From contig VHCJ01000025.1 in NCBI GenBank assembly GCA_016871755.1, positions 1-42,528 of the forward strand: a stretch of DNA of 42,528 nt. Reading direction: 5' to 3'. The number at the start of each line of letters is the position of its first letter. Within the stretch, counting starts at the first letter, position 1. Of this stretch, positions 8,937-17,083 are shown piece by piece. The notes under the pieces are model-generated. The model was not told where the DNA came from, ran no database searches, and saw only the letters and a program-made list of their open reading frames with translations. A program made the position numbers and the translations under genes. Source of the stretch: Verrucomicrobiota bacterium. GTDB taxonomy: Bacteria > Verrucomicrobiota > Verrucomicrobiia > Opitutales > Opitutaceae.

Positions 8937-9359
8937 TCAGCGCCCCACTTCGAGCCCCTCGATCTCCGCCGCGTCGGCCAGCCGAAGGTCGGCCGTCAGA
9001 AAGACGAGATCCGCCACTCCTCCTTGGACCAAGCTGAGGGCCGCCGCGAGTTGCAGCGCATCAGCCGCCCGCAGGGGATGCGTGCGGAGCAGCCGCACCG
9101 CCAGCGTGCGCACGAACGCCGACGCGGGCACCTCGCGCCACGCGGCCGCAAGTCGCATGAGGTTCTCACGGGCCAGCCGGGCTCCCTCCGCGTTCAGCGC
9201 ACCCTCCCGCAGCCGACGTTGCAGCGCGGACTCACACTCCACCGGGGTGCCCCACCACACCAGGACGGCGGGGTCTGCCTTCAGTTCCTGAAGGCGCCCG
9301 GCCGAACCCGGTTCCTCCACGAGCAGCGGCACGAGCGCAGAGCTGTCCCAGAATCTCAC
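8937..9359 (-). CDS. VapC-like PIN-domain toxin
   Basis: The protein has 140 residues with the PIN-domain nuclease pattern: Asp5 in FWDSSALVPLL, Glu41/Glu43 in PVECESALQRR, Asp100 in LRAADALQLAAAL and Asp124 in LTADLRLADAA. These acidic residues bind Mg2+ in VapC ribonucleases, which cut tRNA or rRNA and stop translation. Its start codon overlaps the stop of the upstream antitoxin by four bases (ATGA), so the two are translationally coupled in the usual antitoxin-first order. All four acidic positions are present, so the toxin looks functional. The pair sits between two copies of the oxygenase gene's end, suggesting it arrived as a unit. Confidence 0.88.
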   Translation of the reverse strand: MRFWDSSALVPLLVEEPGSAGRLQELKADPAVLVWWGTPVECESALQRRLREGALNAEGARLARENLMRLAAAWREVPASAFVRTLAVRLLRTHPLRAADALQLAAALSLVQGGVADLVFLTADLRLADAAEIEGLEVGR

Positions 9360-9655
9360 GGCGAATCCTCGCGTTCCTGCAGGACTGCGGCGGTCAGGCT
9401 GCGGTCCCCGGCCAGGCGGGGACGGCGGGCCGCGACGAAGCCCGCGACATCCAGCGCCCCTGAGGCGGGAGGGGTGAGAAGGCCCGCGTCATACAGCCGC
9501 TCAAACCGCCCGTCTGCGGGACCTTCACCCTTGAACGGCTGGAGCTGAGCCACCGGCTGGCTGCGTTCGGTGATCACCACCGTTTCCCCCCGCTTGACGC
9601 GGCGCAGCAGCCGCGAAAGCTGATTCTTTGCTGTGGCTACGTTTGCCGTCTTCAT
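9356..9655 (-). CDS. Phd/YefM-type antitoxin
   Basis: The protein has 99 residues. The N-terminal half (VATAKNQLSRLLRRVKRGETVVITERSQPVAQLQP) has the Phd/YefM fold signature: a short strand, then an AKNQLSRLL helix, then a strand pair ending in PVAQL. The C-terminal half, rich in charged residues and Pro, would wrap around the toxin. The family binds DNA at its own promoter and neutralises the PIN nuclease made from the next gene. Directly upstream of its ATG are three TAGC(TA) repeats overlapping a good promoter, consistent with autoregulation. The -10 hexamer ends six bases before the ATG, so the transcript is probably leaderless. Confidence 0.88.
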   Translation of the reverse strand: MKTANVATAKNQLSRLLRRVKRGETVVITERSQPVAQLQPFKGEGPADGRFERLYDAGLLTPPASGALDVAGFVAARRPRLAGDRSLTAAVLQEREDSP

Positions 9656-9656
9656 G

Positions 9657-9677
9657 TAGCTATGTTAGCTAGTTAGC
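9657..9677 (-). promoter_or_regulatory. Probable antitoxin operator: TAGCTA repeats
   Basis: Two self-complementary TAGCTA hexamers (9657-9662 and 9666-9671) and a partial third (TAGC, 9674-9677) are spaced by 9 and 8 bases. They cover the -10 region of the toxin-antitoxin promoter and begin one base from the antitoxin start codon. Phd-type antitoxins usually bind short palindromes in exactly this place. This is inferred from position and symmetry. Confidence 0.55.
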
Positions 9678-9689
9678 CTGCTCCGTCAA
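9662..9689 (-). promoter_or_regulatory. Promoter of the toxin-antitoxin operon
   Basis: On the minus strand TTGACG (9689-9684) is followed after 16 bases by TAACAT (9667-9662), close to the sigma-70 consensus. The antitoxin ATG lies only six bases after the -10 hexamer, so the predicted transcription start falls on or next to the start codon, implying a leaderless message. Confidence 0.55.
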
Positions 9690-9710
9690 CTGCCGTTCGC
9701 TCAAGCCAGT

Positions 9711-9747
9711 CGGGAAGCGCGGCATCGCCGCGACCACGAAACCCTGA
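9711..9747 (+). repeat. Direct repeat, copy 2 (orphan 3' end of a dioxygenase-like gene)
   Basis: This is the second copy of the 37-base sequence at 8861-8897, with four substitutions. In frame it reads SLKPVGKRGIAATTKP and stop, against SLKAQLEKRGIAATTKS and stop in the intact gene, so similarity extends slightly upstream with a small deletion. Nothing further upstream resembles the oxygenase. It marks the far side of the toxin-antitoxin insertion or of a decayed gene duplication. Confidence 0.8.
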
Positions 9748-9753
9748 CGCGCG

Positions 9754-11211
9754 CTAGCGGAAGCGCAGCGAATACAGGTCCGCATCCCGGAGCACGAACC
9801 GCAGGCGGATGCTCCTACCCCGCAGGGAGCCGAGGTCCGGGCTTCCCCGCCACGACACGATCCGCTCGATCTCGTCTCCAATCATTTCCTCGCTGTCCGC
9901 CAAGGCGAAGCCCGAAATCGGAGTGCCGTCGGCGTCCTGCACTTCCACTCGCAGACTGCCCGCCGCGCTGGTCGCCAGATTGACCTCGAGGGCGCGACCT
10001 TCGAAACGCAGCGGCTTGGTCAGCAGTTCCCCGCCTCCGTAGCCGGCCCGGACCGACGCGAAGCCGTCGGTCCGCAGGGTCAGTCGCTCGAGAAATGCGG
10101 AACGCTGTCCGTAGTTGCGTTGCACGTACACCGAGATCTCGGCCGGACCAGTCGACACGACTCCCAGCGCCGCATAGTTGGAACGCGAAACCCAGTGACT
10201 GGCTCCGATACCCGGTCGGATGAAGCTCTCCCGCCGAAGGAAGTCGTAGGTCGCCGAACCCGCCCGACTCGTCAGCAGAACCGTGTCCGAAATGTCGTCC
10301 GCCGCACCGGTAACGGCGGTCAAGCCAAGCCGGGCCGCCTGCTCTTCGCCAAGGGCGCGACGGCCGCGCTGGAAACGCGCCGCCAGCGAGAGATACAAGT
10401 GGGGCGCGCGGAAGTAGGGCGTCGTCTGGTTGACGTACAGGTGCTGCGACGGCCGGGTCGACGCGGTGTCGCCATAAGTCATCGGTACCGGCAGACTCCA
10501 TGACCGGAAGTCCGGCGAGGTCGCGCGCGCCGTGGCCCGTATCCCGCCGGCGCGTTCACTGTCGCCTCCGGCCATGTACCGGGCCAGCAGCACGTAGCGG
10601 CCCTCGGCGCCCGACCAGAAGATCACGTTCTGCGAGTCGAAGTGATTCGGAAGGCTGCGCGGCACAAGTATTCCCGGCAACCGACGCCAGCGAATGCCGT
10701 CGGAAGACACCAACCCCACCAGACCTTCCTTCACCTCGATGTTCGCCTTGTACCGCTCCTCCGCCGGCACGCCGGGACGGTCATCGATGAACGGACAGAA
10801 AGTGTCCCCCTCGAAGAGAATCACGTTGTTACGCGACGATCCGTTAACCTCCACGAGACCGAGTTCCGGCTTTACCCAGACGATGCCATCCTCGCTCTCG
10901 GCATAGCAGGTCATCGCGTGATGCTCCGCCGGTCTCGCCCCCCGGTAGTACATGCGGAACCGGTCGCCGTCCTTGAGGATCGTGGTGAAGAAGCAGGCAA
11001 GCGGATCCTCGTGCGGCAGATCGTAACGAACGGCGACGCCCGCAGGACGCGGCTCGTGCGACTGCACCGTCAGGTCGGACAGACGGTCGATCAGGAAGTT
11101 GTCGACGAAGAGCTCGCGGCGGGTGCCTACGTCGACGATTTCCGCCGAGGCCAGCCCGGTCATGATCAGTCCCGTGCCTGCTGCGAGCAGCAGTCTGCCT
11201 ATCGCCTTCAC
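9754..11211 (-). CDS. Secreted beta-propeller glycosidase-like protein
   Basis: The protein has 485 residues with a signal peptide (LLLAAGTGLIMTGLASA). The mature part has recurring features of five-bladed propeller glycosidases (GH32/GH43/GH130-like): RRELFVDNFLID, then RFRMYYRG, CYAESEDGIVWVKPELGL, VGLVSSDGIRWRRLPG, and a C-terminal beta-sandwich (LRVEVQDADGTPISGFAL) similar to the accessory domain of GH32 enzymes. Proteins of this kind are frequent in Verrucomicrobia polysaccharide loci and are often annotated only as hypothetical. The catalytic acids cannot be assigned with certainty by eye, so activity is not claimed. It is transcribed away from the terpenoid-cyclase-like gene across a 282-base interval. 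Confidence 0.7.
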   Translation of the reverse strand: MKAIGRLLLAAGTGLIMTGLASAEIVDVGTRRELFVDNFLIDRLSDLTVQSHEPRPAGVAVRYDLPHEDPLACFFTTILKDGDRFRMYYRGARPAEHHAMTCYAESEDGIVWVKPELGLVEVNGSSRNNVILFEGDTFCPFIDDRPGVPAEERYKANIEVKEGLVGLVSSDGIRWRRLPGILVPRSLPNHFDSQNVIFWSGAEGRYVLLARYMAGGDSERAGGIRATARATSPDFRSWSLPVPMTYGDTASTRPSQHLYVNQTTPYFRAPHLYLSLAARFQRGRRALGEEQAARLGLTAVTGAADDISDTVLLTSRAGSATYDFLRRESFIRPGIGASHWVSRSNYAALGVVSTGPAEISVYVQRNYGQRSAFLERLTLRTDGFASVRAGYGGGELLTKPLRFEGRALEVNLATSAAGSLRVEVQDADGTPISGFALADSEEMIGDEIERIVSWRGSPDLGSLRGRSIRLRFVLRDADLYSLRFR

Positions 11212-11493
11212 TCATCCAGACGCTGCTCCCACTGCGGGCCAGCGCAAGAGCAAAAATGGGGGAACCGGGGATCGCCACCCGTCACCGGCGATCTCTCGGG
11301 ACGCTACGGGCGGCGGCCCCTTCGAACCCAGCTTCGCTGAAGGGACACCGGGCCTCCGCAAAGCGGGATGCGCTGGCCGGTCCCTGCCCAGTCCGCTCGG
11401 GGCTTGCCGCCCAACTCCCCATCGGTCAATGATGCCGGCGCTCCGAATCCGGATGCCGAGCGTCCGGCTCCCGACTTCGTCCCCTCTCGCATC
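11212..11493. other. Divergent intergenic interval
   Basis: This lies between the leftward propeller gene and the rightward heme-motif gene and should contain both promoters, although no convincing -35/-10 pair was found. A GC-rich inverted repeat with CCCTTC and GAAGGG arms and an inner AGC-TTC-GCT hairpin lies at 11318-11344. Its role is unknown. Confidence 0.3.
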
Positions 11494-12705
11494 ATGAGCG
11501 TGTCTCCGATCCGCCGGCTCCCTGCGTCGTTTGCGGGCTTCGGTCTGCTCCTGGCGCTCGCGGCCGCCCCAGTCTCGCTGCGGGCTGACGCCTATCCGGA
11601 GCCCAAGGCCCCGTCTCCGCAGTATCGGCATGGCGACATCGTGGTGCCGGAGTTCGTCGCGGATGAGCCCGTGCGCGCCGCGTGGTCGGCCGAGGCGGCG
11701 GAACACTTCCTCGATCGCGGCGCCCTCGCCTGGGCGCGGTCGAAGAGCTGCGTTTCCTGCCACACCACCGGCACCTACCTCGTCACCCGCCCGGCGCTCT
11801 CCGCCACCCTTGGCCGCCCGCGCGACGAGATCCGCAACGTCTTCGTCGAGCAACTCCGGGCCCGCCAAGGCACGCCGCGCGAACAGTTCGGCAAGGGCAC
11901 GCGCTCCGGCGAGGTCGTCTACATCGCCGCCGGCCTCGCCGAGTGGGACCGTTGGGTCAGCGGTCGCCTCTCGGCGGAGACGGCCGAGGCGCTCGAGTTG
12001 ATGTTCGCGATTCAGCTTCCGGGCGGCGACTGGTACAATCCGGGTTGCTGGCCGCCGCTGGAATCGGATGGCTTCCATCTCGCCACCCAAGCCGCCATGG
12101 CCGTCGCTGCGGTGCCCGCGTGGGAGGCGTCCGCCAGCTCACAGGCTCGGGCCGGCCTCGCCAAGCTGCGCGAGTTCCTCCGCACCACCCCGCCTCCGCA
12201 CGACTACGGCGGCACGCTGCTGCTGTGGGCGGCCGCGCGGATGCCGGACCTGCTGCCCGCGGATCGGCGGCAGCGCTTGGCCGAACGGATCTGGAGTCAG
12301 CAGCAGCCCGACGGCGGTTGGTCGATCCGGAGCTTCGCCGCACCGGAAGCGTGGGGTGATGGTTCCCGAGCGGAGCGCTTGCGCTCGGAACCCGACTTCG
12401 CCCGGCCGCCCAGCGACGGCCATCAAACCGGCCTCGCGATCGTCGTTCTGCGCGAATCGGGCGTCCCCGCCGACGACCCCCGCCTGCAGCGCGGCGTGGC
12501 ATGGCTGGAACGCAACCAGCGCGAGTCGGGCCGCTGGTGGACCCGTTCGCTGAACACCGACCGCGGCCACTTCGTCACCTACAGCGGCACCGCCTACCCA
12601 CTCCTCGCCCTCGCCCTGAGCGGGCGCGTCGACGCAACCACCGCCGCGCGGGACCCCGCGCGCGGCCAAGTTCTCGCCTTCAGCGAACCCGCCGCCGGGC
12701 GCTGA
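11494..12705 (+). CDS. Secreted terpenoid-cyclase-fold protein with a c-type heme motif
   Basis: The protein has 403 residues with a signal peptide (FAGFGLLLALAAAPVSLRA). Near residue 85 it has CVSCH, a covalent heme attachment motif, in SKSCVSCHTTGTYLVTRPAL. The rest has alpha-alpha barrel repeats of the prenyltransferase/squalene-oxidase type, for example IWSQQQPDGGWSIRSF and GVAWLERNQRESGRWWTRSL followed by SGTAYPLLAL. Such heme-tagged proteins occur in Verrucomicrobia and Planctomycetes in the periplasm; no reaction has been assigned to them and cyclase activity should not be assumed. The ATG at 11494 was chosen for the signal peptide. A small propeller protein gene follows after 20 bases, suggesting one transcript. 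Confidence 0.78.
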   Translation: MSVSPIRRLPASFAGFGLLLALAAAPVSLRADAYPEPKAPSPQYRHGDIVVPEFVADEPVRAAWSAEAAEHFLDRGALAWARSKSCVSCHTTGTYLVTRPALSATLGRPRDEIRNVFVEQLRARQGTPREQFGKGTRSGEVVYIAAGLAEWDRWVSGRLSAETAEALELMFAIQLPGGDWYNPGCWPPLESDGFHLATQAAMAVAAVPAWEASASSQARAGLAKLREFLRTTPPPHDYGGTLLLWAAARMPDLLPADRRQRLAERIWSQQQPDGGWSIRSFAAPEAWGDGSRAERLRSEPDFARPPSDGHQTGLAIVVLRESGVPADDPRLQRGVAWLERNQRESGRWWTRSLNTDRGHFVTYSGTAYPLLALALSGRVDATTAARDPARGQVLAFSEPAAGR

Positions 12706-12725
12706 TCTCAGGGCGCCCTCGGCGC

Positions 12726-13583
12726 GTGCTCCATGCAGCCCGGACCGACTCCCTGAACGTGCTCGCTCTGAGCTTCTTCCTCCTGCTTGGGACGGCTGCC
12801 GTGGCCAGCCCGGCCGGGTCCTCCCCCGCCGCCGATCTCGAATTCTCCGTGGCTCGTCGGTTTCCGGCGCCCGAGGCACGTCAGGGGGTGGCCGCTGACC
12901 CCGAGTTTCTCTACGTGATCCCGAACCACGCCCTCGGCAAGTACCGCCGCGACGGCGGCGAGCGCATGGCCGGCTGGGAATGTCCGGAAGGGCAACCTCT
13001 CACCCATCTGAACGCCGGCATCGTCTTCGAGGGGCGTCTCTACTGCGCCCATTCCAATTTCCCCGGGGTGCCCCACGTGTCCTCCGTCGAGATCTGGGAC
13101 ACGGGGACCCTCCGGCACATCGGCTCCCATCCGCTGGGGCGCACGGATGGCTCCCTGACCTGGATCGATCGCCGCGACGGCCGCTGGATCGCCGCGTTCG
13201 TTCACTACGGCCGCCGCGGGGGCGAGCCGGGACGCGGGCCCGAGTGGAGCCGGATCGTCGAATTCGACGACCAATGGCGACAGACGGGCGGCTGGACCCT
13301 GCCACCCGACCTCATTGCCCGGCTCGGCGTCGGCGGCTACAGCATGTCCGGCGGTGCCGTCGGCTCGGACGGACGTCTCTACCTGACCGGCCACGACGCG
13401 CCGGAACTCTACGTGCTGACCTTCCCGGAAGCCGGTTCCGTCCTTCAGTGGGTCACTACGATCCCGATTCCCGTCGAGGGTCAGGCCTTCTGCTGGGATC
13501 CCTCCGAGCCGGGGGTCGCGCACTTCATCCTCAAGCGCACCCGCGAGGTCGTCACCGCGCGCCTCGGTGCCTCCGGACGCTGA
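12726..13583 (+). CDS. Secreted beta-propeller protein of unknown function
   Basis: The protein has about 285 residues if it starts at the GTG at 12726; another GTG at 12759 is possible. Either gives a signal peptide ending near LLLGTAAVASPA. The mature part contains propeller-like strands: EFLYVIPNHALGKYRRDG, LNAGIVFEGRLYCAHSN, VEIWDTGTLRHIGSHPLG, LYLTGHDAPELYVLTFP. It has no recognisable catalytic motif. Close linkage behind the heme-motif protein suggests a periplasmic partner, perhaps as a binding or scaffold protein. I do not recognise a named family beyond the fold. Confidence 0.7.
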   Translation: MLHAARTDSLNVLALSFFLLLGTAAVASPAGSSPAADLEFSVARRFPAPEARQGVAADPEFLYVIPNHALGKYRRDGGERMAGWECPEGQPLTHLNAGIVFEGRLYCAHSNFPGVPHVSSVEIWDTGTLRHIGSHPLGRTDGSLTWIDRRDGRWIAAFVHYGRRGGEPGRGPEWSRIVEFDDQWRQTGGWTLPPDLIARLGVGGYSMSGGAVGSDGRLYLTGHDAPELYVLTFPEAGSVLQWVTTIPIPVEGQAFCWDPSEPGVAHFILKRTREVVTARLGASGR

Positions 13584-13846
13584 GGGAGCCGGCTGGCGCG
13601 GCCCCGTGGTGTGAGCGGACCGCCGCGCCCGCCCAGCCTCGGGAAGCGCAAACGGAGCGGCCCCGGCCACGCGCGCCTCGCGGTCCGGTAACGGTGGCGT
13701 CGGATGGCGCAGGCTCAGGCACCGACCCCGGCGCAGGACTCGCGGCAAGGAGCCCGAACCGCACCTCCCACTCCGCCGAACCGCCCGAGTGAACGTGACG
13801 GAAACGTGACTGCGGGGGGCAAGGCCACGCTCGACGTCAAGCGTGA

Positions 13847-14695
13847 ATGCCTCTACCTCAACCTCATGCCCAAGGCCAAATCATCTCCCTTCTCAACATG
13901 AAGGGAGGCGTCGGCAAGACGACGTGCGCGGTCAATCTTGCCACGCGTCTCGCGCGGGACCACGGAAAGCGGGTTCTGCTGGTGGACTTCGATTCGCAAA
14001 CCAACGCCTCGCTCTCCGTGATGAGCGAATCCGCGTGGGACAAATGGTCCGCTGAACACGGGACGATGGCGGACGTGCTGGAGGTTCGCGGACGGAAAGA
14101 GCGCGGCGAGCCGCGCAAGCTGGCGGACTGCATCATCCACAACGTGCTCCCCGAGGTGCCGGGCCTCGATCTCATCCCCTCGCACCTCGCCCTCACGTTC
14201 ATCGACCTCGATCTCGCGGCCCGGCCGGGCCGCGAGCGCATCTTCGCCCGCAAGATCGCCAAAGTCCGTGACGAGTACGACGTCATTCTATGCGACTGTC
14301 CGCCGAATCTCATGACGGCGACTCAGAACGCCTTGTACGCAAGCGACGCGTACTTGATCCCGATGCAGCCGGACTACCTCTCCACGCTTGGATTGAGGCT
14401 CCTTCAGGATCGTCTCGGTTACCTCAAGCGGGAGCTGGAATTCAAGATCACCTGCCTCGGCGTCATCTTCACCCGCGTCCGCGCCTGGATCCGCTACCAC
14501 GCCGAGACGATGGAGCGACTGCGCACCGACAAGGAGTTCAAGCGGCTGCATTTCTTCGAGACGGTGATTCCCGAAAACATCAAGCTAGCCGAGGCACCGA
14601 TGGAGGCGAAGCCCATCGAGCTGCATGACAGCAGCGCATCCGGCGCGGAGGCGTTCCGGGCCTTGACGCGGGAAGTGGTTGCGCGGCTGGGCTGA
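13847..14695 (+). CDS. ParA/MinD-type ATPase without ParB
   Basis: The protein has 282 residues. The deviant Walker A box KGGVGKTT is at residues 19-26, Walker A' is LLVDFDSQTNASLS, and Walker B is YDVILCDCPPNL. ParA-family ATPases form ATP-dependent dimers on DNA and position plasmids, chromosomes or protein complexes. No parB-like gene or parS-like repeats are seen nearby, so this is an orphan. Its neighbours are a secreted protein gene and a convergent esterase gene, giving no partner. The interval 13584-13846 upstream holds no gene; two AACGTGAC direct repeats occur at 13792-13814. Possible origins include a lost plasmid or mobile element, or a role in positioning something other than DNA. 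Confidence 0.88.
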   Translation: MPLPQPHAQGQIISLLNMKGGVGKTTCAVNLATRLARDHGKRVLLVDFDSQTNASLSVMSESAWDKWSAEHGTMADVLEVRGRKERGEPRKLADCIIHNVLPEVPGLDLIPSHLALTFIDLDLAARPGRERIFARKIAKVRDEYDVILCDCPPNLMTATQNALYASDAYLIPMQPDYLSTLGLRLLQDRLGYLKRELEFKITCLGVIFTRVRAWIRYHAETMERLRTDKEFKRLHFFETVIPENIKLAEAPMEAKPIELHDSSASGAEAFRALTREVVARLG

Positions 14696-14715
14696 GTGCT
14701 CGCTCTGCCTGCCGA

Positions 14716-15909
14716 TCAACGCGTGGCTGGCAGTTGGAGCAGCAGCACCTCGGACCACAAACGCGCCGCGTTGCGCTGGCCCAGCGCCGAGAAATGCCGG
14801 CGCGACTGGGGACCGCCGCGGTTCTCACCTTGCAACTGGTCCGTGTCCGGCCCGAGCACGAAGCCCGGTCTCCGGCACACTTCCATAATGGCGATTCGGA
14901 TACGCTCCTCCGCGTCTGGCTTGCGGTAAACAGTCGGGTGGTGGGTGGACAGGGCGCAAATCCAAGGCGGAGCGAATCCCCACGCCTCCACGGCCGACGC
15001 CCGAATCCGCTCGAGGCGGCTGACGTACTCCGCCGTGGGCGTATCCGCCAGCACGTCCGACTCGCCCTGCTGCCACAGCACCGCCCGTAAACGGCCGAGG
15101 TCGCGCCCGGCTTGCTGCAGCCGCGCCGACAGGGGCTCCTCGGGCATCCACTGGGCGCTGGACGTGCCACCGACCGCGACATTCGCGAAACCGATCGGGA
15201 CATCCAGAGCGCGCGCCAGCGCATCGCCGACCGGTGGCCAGATTGATCCGTGCTCGCTGCGATCCCCCGCCGGCTGCGGATCGTCGGCCAAACGCCACGT
15301 CCGCGTCGCAACATCGTACGCCGCCACGCGCTGCCGTGCGTCCGTGACGCTCAGGCGTTCGTCGTTGGTGTTGGTGGCGTAGCTCTGACCGGCGACGAGG
15401 AAGACCTCCCCGACGCCGAACGGCTCGACCGCCGCCTCGCGCCGGATCGTCCCGTCCCGCCCTCGCTCCCGCACCTCCAAGCGATACCACCCACCGGCTG
15501 GCACCACGACATCGGCAACAACCGTCCCGGGTTGCGCCGGCGACTCCCGCACGCCCGCAAGAGTCAGGTCTCGCCAAGGCTCGGGGGAAAGCCGCGCTCC
15601 CTCCGCCGAGGCTGCTCGTACCCGCGCCTCCCAAGTCACAGGCTGCGCCGCTGAGTCCACGCCGACGAGCATCACGCGGACCCGTGCAGAGCCACGCGAG
15701 CCGTGTCCGGACTCCCCTGATCCGCCGGCGTCGCTGCGCTGGATCACCTGCCACGGTTGCGGCGACTCGACCCGGAGTTCCTGCCCGCGCCCCACGGTCG
15801 CGAAGACGGCCACCACTCCAAGCGAAGCGAGGCATCGCCCCAAACGCAGGCCCCACGCACTCGGTGGGAAGGCTCGGAGGTTGAAACCGATGGGATCGGT
15901 AAGCAGCAT
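14716..15909 (-). CDS. Secreted sialate O-acetylesterase-like SGNH hydrolase
   Basis: The protein has 397 residues from the ATG at 15909, which gives a signal peptide (CLASLGVVAVFATVGRGQ); an upstream in-frame ATG at 15954 is less likely. The N-terminal ~140 residues form a beta domain (VVPAGGWYRLEVRERG). SGNH blocks follow: GEVFLVAGQSYATNTND (catalytic Ser in GQS), VAVGGTSSAQW, LWQQGESD, and near the end HFSALGQRNAARLW. This is the carbohydrate esterase pattern of the SASA family, which deacetylates sialic acid or other acetylated sugars. The terminal block has HFS where many members have DxxH, so the exact acid-base pair needs alignment. It converges with the parA gene. Confidence 0.85.
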   Translation of the reverse strand: MLLTDPIGFNLRAFPPSAWGLRLGRCLASLGVVAVFATVGRGQELRVESPQPWQVIQRSDAGGSGESGHGSRGSARVRVMLVGVDSAAQPVTWEARVRAASAEGARLSPEPWRDLTLAGVRESPAQPGTVVADVVVPAGGWYRLEVRERGRDGTIRREAAVEPFGVGEVFLVAGQSYATNTNDERLSVTDARQRVAAYDVATRTWRLADDPQPAGDRSEHGSIWPPVGDALARALDVPIGFANVAVGGTSSAQWMPEEPLSARLQQAGRDLGRLRAVLWQQGESDVLADTPTAEYVSRLERIRASAVEAWGFAPPWICALSTHHPTVYRKPDAEERIRIAIMEVCRRPGFVLGPDTDQLQGENRGGPQSRRHFSALGQRNAARLWSEVLLLQLPATR

Positions 15910-16129
15910 GGAGGGGAGTTCCGGCACGGCCTGACGCCGACCGGCGCTGGCCAATCACTAGGCAATCAAACGCTACGGGAAGCAACCCCAAGCGTTCCGC
16001 AAACGCTCTTCCGAAGTCATACTCCATGCTCACGCTCCGAGTTCCGGTCGGACAGCCGAAGCAGCCCAAGCATCGACACGCACCACGAAGACGAGCAACA
16101 TAACACCGTCTTCCGGCCATGCGCACCGC

Positions 16130-17083
16130 ATGATACAACCCGTCGCACTCCCGGAGTTTCTCCGCTCCGCCCCACGCCTCTTGGGCGAGGGGGCGATCAT
16201 CGAGCGACTGCGCCGCAACCCGGCGACTCCGTTCGACGGGACCTTGCTGAACAGCGCATTCGTCTACGACCCGCTGAAGCGCGAGGCCTTGGCCTCCCTT
16301 TACCGAGGCTACATCGCGATCGGCCGCACGCACCGCCCGCCGATGCTGCTCACTGCCGCGACGTGGCGCGCCAACGCGGAAAACATCGCTTCCACCGGTT
16401 AGTCCCATCGCTCCGTAAACGCCGATAACGTCCGACTTCTCCAGGAACTGCGCGCGGAAACCAGCGACTACGCTGCGAGCCTGCTCGTCGGCGGACTGAT
16501 CGGCCCACGCGGCGACGCCTACCGGCCCGAGCAGGCGCTCTCCGAGGCAGACGCTCGTGGCTTCCACGCGTGGCAGGCGAATCAACCCGCCGACGCCGGC
16601 GCTGACTTCCTCCTCGGGATCACGCTGCCTGCGGTGAGCGAAGCAGTGGGAATGGCCGTCGCGCTCGCCGCCACCGGGCGACCCTACCTGCTGAGCTTCG
16701 TCATCCGTCCCGACGGGACCCTTCTGGACGGCACCCCGCTTGGGGAGGCGTTCGCCCGGATCGATGCGCGCGCGGAGCCGTCACCGACCGCGTACCTGAT
16801 CAACTGTACTCACCCCCAATTTGTCCGCTCCGCCCTGGCTTCGGAAAACCAAGCCCCGTCGGCGGTCCGCGCGCGCCTCCTCGGCGCCCTCGGCAACACC
16901 GCCGCCCTCTCACCGGAGGCCCTCGACGGACTTGATCACCTCGTCGAGGAGGAGCCCGCCCGCTTCGCCCAAGCCATGATCGACCTGCAGCGAGACTTCG
17001 GACTAGCCCTCCTCGGCGGCTGCTGCGGCACCGATGACCGGCACATTCGTGCCCTCGCGGAACGACTGACGCAAACGCCATGA
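16130..17083 (+). pseudogene. Homocysteine S-methyltransferase with one in-frame stop codon
   Basis: A continuous frame of 318 codons encodes a homocysteine S-methyltransferase, interrupted only by TAG at 16400-16402. The first part has LLNSAFVYDPL and PPMLLTAATWRANAENI. After the stop come VNADNVRLLQELR, SLLVGGLIGPRGDAY, the zinc-ligand region YLINCTHPQF and the twin-cysteine motif GGCCGT near the C-terminus. Family enzymes move a methyl group from S-methylmethionine or SAM to homocysteine in the cytosol. All zinc cysteines lie after the stop, so the 90-residue product cannot be active. No other damage is visible, so the stop is recent, a sequencing error, or tolerated by restart at a downstream start such as 16634, which would lack the N-terminal barrel. 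TAG is a normal stop elsewhere in the window. Confidence 0.8.

Noticed and set aside
16400-16402. TAG as evidence for stop-codon recoding
   Set aside because: Other genes in the window end with TAG, for example the oxidoreductase at 5531, and no suppressor or insertion element was seen.
14825-16585. A 586-codon minus-strand frame overlapping the esterase and methyltransferase genes
   Set aside because: Its sequence is Arg/Gly/Ala rich, and it is out of frame with the SGNH esterase, whose motifs are clear in the other frame.
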